Shown here: piece by piece, positions 36,797 through 43,863 of the stretch
How positions within the stretch are numbered: the stretch's first letter is position 1
How the letters are laid out: the number at the start of each line of letters is the position of its first letter
NCBI RefSeq assembly: GCF_050296195.1
Contig: NZ_JBNKRB010000063.1
Direction: 5' to 3' (one strand)
Length of the DNA stretch: 64,000 nucleotides
DNA from: Gynuella sp050296195
GTDB taxonomy: Bacteria; Pseudomonadota; Gammaproteobacteria; Pseudomonadales; Natronospirillaceae
Notes under the pieces: generated by a model
What the model was told of the DNA's origin: nothing
Seen by the model: only the letters and a program-made list of their open reading frames with translations
The model's database searches: none
Translations under genes and position numbers: made by a program

Positions 36797-37309
36797 ATGA
36801 CGGAATATGTATGGTACGCTGCATATACTAAATACCGAAAAGAATTACGCTTGATTGCAGCGCTCGCTAAACAAGGTATCGAAGGATATACCCCGCTCGA
36901 TCAGGCAAAAATGCCCTTATTTAAAAACTATGTGTTTGTCCAGGCGATGGAGTCACAACTGCATCGCCTGACCTACTTACCCGGGTTTGCCTACCTGGTC
37001 AGCTTTGGCGGCCAACCCGCCACCATTCCAGCAACTCAAATCAGCGCCTTAAAACACCTGTCCCATCTGGGTCATGCCGTCAGCAAACAACAGTACACGT
37101 TAGTGCCCGGCAATCATGTCAGAGTGACCAACGGTCCTCTGAAAGGACTCACCGGCAAACTGGTGGAAATCAAAGGTAAACACAAACTCGTGGTAGAGAT
37201 TAGCAGGCTCGATCAGGCACTCATGGTAACTCTATCTGCCGACCAGGCACTGCCCATAGAAACACTCATTCCCATGCCTCATTCAGGAGAACAGCATCAT
37301 GCTGAGTGA
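36797..37309 (+). CDS. RfaH/NusG-like transcription antiterminator of the eCIS locus
   Basis: This 170-residue protein closely follows RfaH layout. The NGN domain begins WYAAYTKYRKELRLIAAL and contains PLFKNYVFVQ and GFAYLVSFGGQPATIPATQI, the last nearly superimposable on the RfaH region that contacts RNA polymerase. A KOW domain follows (VPGNHVRVTNGPLKGLTGKL). The ATG at 36797 has the strong SD GGAGG. Specialised NusG paralogues bind ops in paused complexes and suppress Rho termination in long operons. An RfaH-like protein (AnfA1) activates the Serratia antifeeding-prophage eCIS, so the context fits well. It overlaps the lysozyme gene by 11 nt. Confidence 0.88.
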   Translation: MTEYVWYAAYTKYRKELRLIAALAKQGIEGYTPLDQAKMPLFKNYVFVQAMESQLHRLTYLPGFAYLVSFGGQPATIPATQISALKHLSHLGHAVSKQQYTLVPGNHVRVTNGPLKGLTGKLVEIKGKHKLVVEISRLDQALMVTLSADQALPIETLIPMPHSGEQHHAE

Positions 37310-37841
37310 TCACAGCAAACAATTGCTGCAAGCGCAATTGATCCGTCATGAAGGTCTAAAAACAGAAATTTATCGTTGCTCTGCCGGAAGACGAACCATT
37401 GGCGTCGGCCGTAACCTGGACGATAAAGGACTGTCAATCGAAGAAGCAGCCTGGTTGCTGGAAAACCGTGGTCGATCAGATCAGGCAAAAAAGGTACTGC
37501 AATACGGCATCAGTCAACGTAGTCAGATAGCTCTGCTCGATAAAGGCATCACTATCGCCGAGGCACAGACTCTGCTTGCCCATGATATCGACGAAACCTG
37601 CCAGCAATTAAACAACGAACTGCCGGTCTACCTGATACTCGATCAATGCCGCCGCCGGGTGCTGGTTAATATGGCATTTAATCTTGGCGTCAATGGCCTG
37701 ATGAAATTCAAAAACATGCTGGCAGCACTGGCCAACCGTGACTTCAATCGGGCCGCCGTTGAAATGCTGGATTCCAAATGGGCACGGCAAGTCGGCAAAC
37801 GCGCCGAAGAACTGGCCAGACAAATGGAAACTGGCCAATGA
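37299..37841 (+). CDS. T4-type lysozyme (GH24), eCIS-associated
   Basis: This 180-residue muramidase has the GH24 pattern LIRHEGLKTEIYR ... TIGVGRNLDD, which includes the catalytic Glu of RHEG and the Thr of TIGVG. The position equivalent to the catalytic Asp20 of T4 lysozyme appears to be Cys (IYRCSAG). No signal peptide is seen, so it would need a holin, lysis or delivery by the particle to reach peptidoglycan. Its neighbours suggest a role in particle release or tail-base function. Its stop overlaps the next ATG (ATGA). Confidence 0.85.
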   Translation: MLSDHSKQLLQAQLIRHEGLKTEIYRCSAGRRTIGVGRNLDDKGLSIEEAAWLLENRGRSDQAKKVLQYGISQRSQIALLDKGITIAEAQTLLAHDIDETCQQLNNELPVYLILDQCRRRVLVNMAFNLGVNGLMKFKNMLAALANRDFNRAAVEMLDSKWARQVGKRAEELARQMETGQ

Positions 37842-39790
37842 ACCGGGCACCGGAACAGGTTCAAATTGAACAACAGCTGGCTGCCAGTCTTTATCGTCTT
37901 GGAACCGTTCTGTCAGAACAGGCAGATATGGAAATCATCCGTTCACATCACCGGACATTTCTGGAAACACTCAGCCAGTTATCCTGCTGCCTACCATTTG
38001 AACAATTAGCCTCAACCTTCAAGCTTGATCAAAAAAGCCTGCATCTGCTGGCTCTGGCGTACATCTGTAGCATGGAACCCGATGCCATCACTTCTTTTTT
38101 CAATACCTCATGGTATGAACAGGGGCCATCACTGAGTATCTACCGGGCAACTCACCTGCTGACCGATACGTTACCTGCATCACCAGCCTGCACGGTGGAC
38201 TGGTTGAGCTCGCCGCTCCATCACTGGCACTTACTCACTGCAAACGGTCCGGTATCTCACGCACTGCACCTGGACGAAACCGTGGTCAGAACATTGGCAG
38301 GCTTATCACCCGGCATAGCACAGATGACCCTGCCAGCCACACTCAACACTGGGCACGCCATCTGCTATTCCAGCCAGTTACAGCAAACCAACACACGGAT
38401 CATCACCATTGATTGCGCGCACCCAGACGAACGACAGCTCTGGATATTGTCCAAAGCCGCAGCTCTTGGACACGATCACTGCATCATTCTGGATACTCCG
38501 GAAATACCGGACAGCGAGTCACTGCGCTACCAGCTGCGAAATATAGCGTTGGGCAATTCCGATCCTTTTATTTATTGGCCGCAAGGCGCGGCTATGTGCC
38601 AGACCAGACCGGCACTGACAGGAATACTCGATGACTGGCAGCAGTTGGATACAGGATGCATCATCTGCAACCAACCGGAACCATCAGCGGTTGGCGAAGA
38701 TGCCCACTGCCGCACTCTGATGACAGCAACATTTACATCCGTCAACTGCCCACAACCGGATGAAAACGCGCGCACCGGGTTATGGCAGCAACTGGGCCAA
38801 AACATCGGCGAGAATGGCTTGACCTCAGCACAGGCACAATGGCTGGCACGTCTGTATCCATTAATGCCCGGTCAGATAGCAGAGATCTGTCAACGAATAA
38901 ATAAACCGGACAATAACGAGTCCTTGATAACACAACTGCAACAAGCCTGTCTGACTCAATACCAGAGCAAACATCCGCAGCTGGCCACGTTATGTCCACC
39001 GAGCGTAAGCTGGGATGACATGGTCCTCACAACTCATACCCGTCAACAACTGCAGGAACTGATCTTACGGGTTCGTTATTCCACAGAACTGAGCCAACAG
39101 TTGAACCGTTTCAAACCCGGTCTTCAGGCATTGTTCTGGGGCAAACCCGGTACCGGGAAAAGCATGGCAGCCGAAGCCATGGCCGCCGAACTGGTATTGC
39201 CGTTGTACAAAATCAACCTGGCCAACGTTGCCAGTAAATGGATCGGTGAAAGCGAAAAACATCTGGCCAGTCTGTTCGATCAGGCCGAACGTCAACGCGC
39301 CATTCTGCTGTTCGACGAGGCTGATGCCATCTTTGGCCGGCGCAGTGAAATCTCCTCCAGTCATGACAAACATGCCAACATGGGGGTCAGTTATCTACTT
39401 CAACGCATGGAGCATTATCAGGGCCTGCTACTGCTCTCAACCAATTTTAAAAGTAACCTGGATGAAGCCTTTCTACGCCGTTTTCACAGCGTTATTGAAT
39501 TTACCATGCCGGATATACATACCCGCCTGAATCTCTGGCAACACGCCCTTCGAGGGCAATACCAGCCAACAGGCAATATCGATCTGGACAGTCTGGCAGC
39601 CGCCTTCGAATTCAGTCCAGCCCAAATCGCCAATATTGCTGAACTGGCCACGCTGTATTGTCTGGCAGAAAAACGCAGCCGCATCTCTGCCGACATTCTC
39701 GCGCGTGCCATCCTACGGGAACTGGACAAACACAACGCCGGCTATCTGGCTATCCAGAAAGTCAATCAATGGCTCAAGGGCCAACAGTAA
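37838..39790 (+). CDS. AAA+ ATPase of the eCIS (Pvc15-type)
   Basis: This 650-residue protein is the conserved eCIS ATPase. A long N-terminal region of about 390 residues without a recognised motif precedes one AAA+ domain with Walker A GKPGTGKSMAAE, Walker B AILLFDEADAIFG, the pore-like KWIGESEKHL loop, sensor 1 LLLLSTNF and an arginine finger LRRFHSVIEF. In Photorhabdus PVC and Serratia Afp clusters the equivalent ATPase is needed for cargo handling. I place the start at the ATG at 37838, coupled to the lysozyme stop; a longer frame would overlap that gene further. Confidence 0.88.
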   Translation: MNRAPEQVQIEQQLAASLYRLGTVLSEQADMEIIRSHHRTFLETLSQLSCCLPFEQLASTFKLDQKSLHLLALAYICSMEPDAITSFFNTSWYEQGPSLSIYRATHLLTDTLPASPACTVDWLSSPLHHWHLLTANGPVSHALHLDETVVRTLAGLSPGIAQMTLPATLNTGHAICYSSQLQQTNTRIITIDCAHPDERQLWILSKAAALGHDHCIILDTPEIPDSESLRYQLRNIALGNSDPFIYWPQGAAMCQTRPALTGILDDWQQLDTGCIICNQPEPSAVGEDAHCRTLMTATFTSVNCPQPDENARTGLWQQLGQNIGENGLTSAQAQWLARLYPLMPGQIAEICQRINKPDNNESLITQLQQACLTQYQSKHPQLATLCPPSVSWDDMVLTTHTRQQLQELILRVRYSTELSQQLNRFKPGLQALFWGKPGTGKSMAAEAMAAELVLPLYKINLANVASKWIGESEKHLASLFDQAERQRAILLFDEADAIFGRRSEISSSHDKHANMGVSYLLQRMEHYQGLLLLSTNFKSNLDEAFLRRFHSVIEFTMPDIHTRLNLWQHALRGQYQPTGNIDLDSLAAAFEFSPAQIANIAELATLYCLAEKRSRISADILARAILRELDKHNAGYLAIQKVNQWLKGQQ

Positions 39791-39799
39791 GGAGCCACC

Positions 39800-40414
39800 A
39801 TGGACCCACTTATTCTGCACAAAGTACAACAGACGCTTCAGGCTTTGATAGAACGGCGCGTTCTGGCACTGGATAACGACAGCGAGCGCGAGATCGAACT
39901 CAGTTTCGTGGCACCCGACGAAAGCTTCGTCAGCGAGTTGTCGACCCGTCCGGTTATCAACTGCTACCTGATAGGTATCGCCGAAGACCGCAGCCGTCGC
40001 CGCAGTGATCCGGTACGCGCGGTTATCAATAATCAGAAAACCGAAAGTGCCATCTACCAGGAGCCACGCTACGTCGATATCAGCTACATGCTAACGGTCT
40101 GGAGCAAGGACAAAACCGGCAGCGCTTTGATCGAACACCTGTTGATCGGTTACCTCATTACCGGACTCGGTTACTTCGATTTTCTGCCAACGGAACTGCA
40201 ACAGGCATTTCAACTGAACACCGATCCATTCGGCATCCGCATGACGTTATTTGGCAGCGAACACAGTGAAAAAGTCACCGGACAGGTCTGGCAGGCCATG
40301 GGCTCCACCCCCAAACCGAGCCTGATGCTGTCCTTATCCATTCCCGTCACGATTGCAGAACCCGGCGCCGTATCCGTGGTCCGGGAAATTGATCGTGCCA
40401 TGAAACGCTATTAA
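39800..40414 (+). CDS. DUF4255 (Pvc16 N-terminal) eCIS cap/terminator protein
   Basis: This 204-residue protein matches the DUF4255 layout: an N-terminal helix (ILHKVQQTLQALIERRVL), then VINCYLIGIAEDRSRRRSD, RYVDISYMLTVWSKD and a C-terminal beta region ending LMLSLSIPVTI. In PVC/Afp systems this family (Pvc16/Afp16) caps or terminates the tube. It is 9 nt downstream of the ATPase gene, the usual eCIS adjacency, which is what distinguishes this locus from a T6SS or a plain prophage. Confidence 0.85.
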   Translation: MDPLILHKVQQTLQALIERRVLALDNDSEREIELSFVAPDESFVSELSTRPVINCYLIGIAEDRSRRRSDPVRAVINNQKTESAIYQEPRYVDISYMLTVWSKDKTGSALIEHLLIGYLITGLGYFDFLPTELQQAFQLNTDPFGIRMTLFGSEHSEKVTGQVWQAMGSTPKPSLMLSLSIPVTIAEPGAVSVVREIDRAMKRY

Positions 40415-40494
40415 CCCAGCATTAACACCCTGCCGGGTTCATACAACTTCCCGGAATCATCCTCAACCCAGCATAGAAGACACAGGACATTCCT

Positions 40495-41955
40495 ATGACC
40501 AAGCAAATCAAAAAGACCCTTGCAGAGTCTGCCGATAAAGAAAAAGAAACTGCCAGAGACAAACTGAAAAAATACTTCGAACCCGGTGATGTACCCACCT
40601 CATCGGAGTTTAGTGAGTTGATTGATGCAGCCACCAGCGCCAGTGATTTAATCACCGGGACTCTAGACAACGCCCGACTACCGGCACAGATTGATCTGAG
40701 CCAAAGCGGCACCGTTAAAAACAGCCACATCAAAGCCGGCAGCTTCGAAGGCAAAGGCGAAAAACTGACTAGCCTCAACGCTTCTAAAATCAGCAGCGGC
40801 ATCCTTGCCAATGACCGACTGCCAGTACAAATCGATCTGAGCAAAGGCGACACTGTTTCAGACAGTCACATCAAAGCCGGCGGCTTCGAAGGCAACGGCG
40901 AAAAACTGACTAGCCTCAACGCTTCTAACATCAGCAGCGGCATCCTTGCCAATGACCGACTGCCAGCAGAAATCGATCTGAGCAAAAGCGACACTGTTTC
41001 AGACAGTCACATCAAAGCCGGCAGCTTCGAAGGTAACGGCTCGGAACTCACAAAACTGGACGCGGCCAACATCACCAGCGGTATCCTTGCCAATGACCGA
41101 CTGCCAGCAGAAATCGATCTGAGCAAAAGCGACACCGTTGAAAACAGCCACATCAAAGCCGGTAGCTTTGAAGGTAACGGCTCGGAACTCACAAAACTGG
41201 ACGCCGCCAACATCACCAGCGGCACCCTTGCCAATGACCACCTGCCAGCAAAAGTCGATCTAACGCAGGTGACAAAACCAAACGAAGAGAGCTGGGTCAC
41301 GGCAGACTATTTTCAGGGTAGCGGCGAAAAACTCACAAAACTGGACGCAGTCAACATCACCAGTGGCACCCTTACCAATGACCACCTGCCCGGCCACATT
41401 GACCTGACTCAATTGACAGACGGCGAAAACACCACCATTAAGGCTGCCAACATCGAAGGTAATGGCCAAAACCTGACCGATCTCGATGCCAGCCATATCA
41501 GTCAGGGCACTTTGAACCCTGAACGCCTGCCAGCACAAATCGATCTGACAACACTGACTCAGAACAGCGACAGCAAAGTCGTCGCTGATATGTTTGAAGG
41601 CAATGGTGCAGGACTACAACAATTGGACCCGACAGCTCTGAGCGATCTGGTACCGGTGGATAAATTGCCGGTGACAGATATCGAAAACGAACTGAGCTTC
41701 CTGACCACTCAAAAGAAAATCAAAACTGCCAACCTGCCCGTCGCCAGCCAATCCCAGAGAGGTATTTTAAAACTGGCCACCGAGCAGGAAGCGGCCGATA
41801 CCACCCAGGCCGGTGTGGCGCTGTCACCAGCAACACTGGCCTCTGCGCTCTCACTCGAAAATCTGTTCGAATTTGTTGAGGATACCGGTCAGACGATCGC
41901 CGCCGATGATATTCCAGATGGCAAAATTCTCGCCCTGTATACCATTGTGAGTTGA
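40495..41955 (+). CDS. repeat-built tail-fibre-like protein of the eCIS
   Basis: The 486-residue protein opens with a charged helical segment (KKTLAESADKEKETARDKL) and a conserved-looking EPGDVPTSSEFSELIDA anchor. About seven 46-48-residue repeats follow, each built on ITSGILANDRLPAEIDL and SHIKAGSFEGNG motifs. The C-terminal QRGILKLATEQEA...ALSPATLASAL module is typical of phage tail fibres. By position after DUF4255 it is the probable receptor-binding fibre that directs the particle to target cells. Confidence 0.75.
   Translation: MTKQIKKTLAESADKEKETARDKLKKYFEPGDVPTSSEFSELIDAATSASDLITGTLDNARLPAQIDLSQSGTVKNSHIKAGSFEGKGEKLTSLNASKISSGILANDRLPVQIDLSKGDTVSDSHIKAGGFEGNGEKLTSLNASNISSGILANDRLPAEIDLSKSDTVSDSHIKAGSFEGNGSELTKLDAANITSGILANDRLPAEIDLSKSDTVENSHIKAGSFEGNGSELTKLDAANITSGTLANDHLPAKVDLTQVTKPNEESWVTADYFQGSGEKLTKLDAVNITSGTLTNDHLPGHIDLTQLTDGENTTIKAANIEGNGQNLTDLDASHISQGTLNPERLPAQIDLTTLTQNSDSKVVADMFEGNGAGLQQLDPTALSDLVPVDKLPVTDIENELSFLTTQKKIKTANLPVASQSQRGILKLATEQEAADTTQAGVALSPATLASALSLENLFEFVEDTGQTIAADDIPDGKILALYTIVS
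40660..41640 (+). repeat. about seven 138-144-bp tandem repeats in the fibre gene
   Basis: Units start near 40660, 40801, 40939, 41077, 41221, 41365 and 41506. The middle units are nearly identical in DNA (GCCAATGACCGACTGCCAG recurs), while outer ones have diverged. This suggests recent expansion or gene conversion of the central repeats and potential length variation of the fibre. Confidence 0.8.
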
Positions 41956-41962
41956 GGTGCTT

Positions 41963-42919
41963 ATGATGTATTTCAAAAAAGATCAGGAGTTACGGGCATT
42001 AACCAGATGCTTTATTAAAGATGGCAACAATGCCCGACAACTTCAGCAGCTGCACACCGTGCGCGGCGAACAACTTCATCAGTCCGTTTTCGGCCGGCCG
42101 ACAATCACCATTGGTCAGGATGGTGACAATGTCGGTGGCGGTCTGGTGGTACTGAATGGCTGCGGCATTATTTTTACCGACCCCGGAAGCTATACCTTTA
42201 CCGTACCAACTGGCGTGCAGCACCTGCACATGGTAGTGGTCGGTGCCGGAGGCAGTGGCGGACGTGGTCCCGGAATAGGCTCTGGTGGTGGTGGTGGTGG
42301 CCTGGCAGCAGCCAATTCTATCAAGCCATTGACCAACAGTCTGAGCATCACCGTTGGTGCTGGCGGTGCAGGCCACGATCAAGACAGTCAGGGTGACGAT
42401 GGTGGTGACAGCGCCATACTTAATTATCTCAAGGCAACCGGTGGTAAAAGCGGACGAATGGAAGAAGCAACCGGCGGCAACGGTGGTATTGGCATGGGTA
42501 TCATCACTCAGGCGATCATCGGTCAAGGAGGAACCGGTGGATTTGCACTGGAAGAGGGTTTTGATGCCGGCGGCGGCGGCGGCGCTGGGGGCTATGGCGG
42601 CAACGGCGGAACTGGCGGCGGTCTCAACGGCAATCCCGGTCCAGGCAGCCATGGCGCTGGCGGTGGTGGAGGCAGTGGCAGTGAAAGCGGTACTGGCGGC
42701 CAGGGTGGCGGTGTCGGCCTGTTTGGCAAGGGCGCCGATGGCCTGGCCGGACAAAACAGTCAAGGCGCACAGGGCGGCGCTGGCGGTCCCGGTAGTCTAT
42801 TGCAGCAATATCCCTATGTCGCTGGCGGTGGTGGTGGTGGTGGCGATGAGCCTGGATTCTCCAACGCCGGACAAAATGGCGCCGTCATGATCTGCTGGGG
42901 AGAACCACTGAAACTGTAA
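41963..42919 (+). CDS. glycine-rich fibre-tip-like protein
   Basis: This roughly 318-residue protein has an N-terminal region of about 60 residues and then a beta segment (PGSYTFTVPTGVQHLHMVVVGAG) that leads into long glycine-rich stretches with GGxGG runs. It matches the glycine-rich domain found in phage fibre adhesins, where polyglycine-type lattices form host-binding tips. It ends GAVMICWGEP, also typical of that domain. Start is ATG at 41963 (GAGG 5 nt upstream); GTG at 41957 or ATG at 41966 are possible. It directly follows the fibre-like gene. Confidence 0.65.
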   Translation: MMYFKKDQELRALTRCFIKDGNNARQLQQLHTVRGEQLHQSVFGRPTITIGQDGDNVGGGLVVLNGCGIIFTDPGSYTFTVPTGVQHLHMVVVGAGGSGGRGPGIGSGGGGGGLAAANSIKPLTNSLSITVGAGGAGHDQDSQGDDGGDSAILNYLKATGGKSGRMEEATGGNGGIGMGIITQAIIGQGGTGGFALEEGFDAGGGGGAGGYGGNGGTGGGLNGNPGPGSHGAGGGGGSGSESGTGGQGGGVGLFGKGADGLAGQNSQGAQGGAGGPGSLLQQYPYVAGGGGGGGDEPGFSNAGQNGAVMICWGEPLKL

Positions 42920-42979
42920 CGCCACGCCTTGCACCATGCCATCACATTATCCATTCAGACTATACAACAGGACTCAGAT

Positions 42980-43684
42980 ATGAACCCCAACATCTCCATC
43001 AAATATGCCGTTTATGGCGGCAGTACCGGTACCTCACAAGCCAGAGACATTACCGCCCTGCTGCAAAAACGCATCAACAAAGGCGAGCTCAATATCACCT
43101 TCGACAACAATACCTTCGGCGATACCGCACCCGGTCAACACAAGGGTTTTGCCGTGATCGCCGATATCAACGAACAGAGCTTCGTTTATGCCGGTATCGA
43201 AGGCGACCACGTGGATTTCTCCAAACCACCCGTCAACGGCTATGCCCACCGCAATCTCAGAATCAATGACATTACCGCCACGTACGATCCCGGCAACAAT
43301 CACCTGTTCAGTCATTGTCAGCTGGACATCGAGAACCTGGCGGCCGAAGATTTCCCCAACCCCCACGCTCCCAGCGCCTGGGTCTGGCTGGATTTTTACC
43401 TGGTGGCCGACGACGATCCCATCCAGACAACGGATCAGTTCATAAAAATCGGTGCCCTGCCCGTTGCCATCAAACCGGTTCTGAACCACTCACACAGTCA
43501 GTCTGTCAGCATTTCAAGTCCGGACACCTATGACATGGCCGGATTTCTGCTCAGCAGCCCGAACCTGGTGCCAGTAGGGGATTATTTTCTGTACATTCAG
43601 GTACGTAATGATGACAACACCATAACAACGGCGACAGGCGCGTTCTCGTCCGAATCATACTCGTATATTTTGAATGATTATTGA
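42980..43684 (+). CDS. eCIS-associated protein of unknown function
   Basis: I do not recognise this 234-residue soluble protein. It has no signal peptide, is rich in predicted beta strands and begins MNPNISIKYAVYGG. The start is placed at the ATG at 42980, preceded by AGGA; an upstream in-frame ATG at 42929 lacks a site. Its position between the fibre-tip-like gene and the putative cargo gene, in the same direction, suggests a particle component or cargo chaperone. Confidence 0.55.
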   Translation: MNPNISIKYAVYGGSTGTSQARDITALLQKRINKGELNITFDNNTFGDTAPGQHKGFAVIADINEQSFVYAGIEGDHVDFSKPPVNGYAHRNLRINDITATYDPGNNHLFSHCQLDIENLAAEDFPNPHAPSAWVWLDFYLVADDDPIQTTDQFIKIGALPVAIKPVLNHSHSQSVSISSPDTYDMAGFLLSSPNLVPVGDYFLYIQVRNDDNTITTATGAFSSESYSYILNDY

Positions 43685-43863
43685 CGGAACAGATTTGCGG
43701 CGCTCTGAATAATAACCTGTGCCTATCACTCTTCAGCCGTCATAACTATCGACAGCCATTGGGAAACAACCGGTTTCCGTAAGCGCCCGATCTATATTCC
43801 AGACCATACCCCAGACAGTTACCACTCATCATTTCCGTCCATGATAAATTCAAAGGTATCACT

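Noticed and set aside
41999..42763. 254-codon minus-strand frame opposite the glycine-rich gene
   Set aside because: Ala/Thr-rich low-complexity shadow produced by glycine codons on the other strand.
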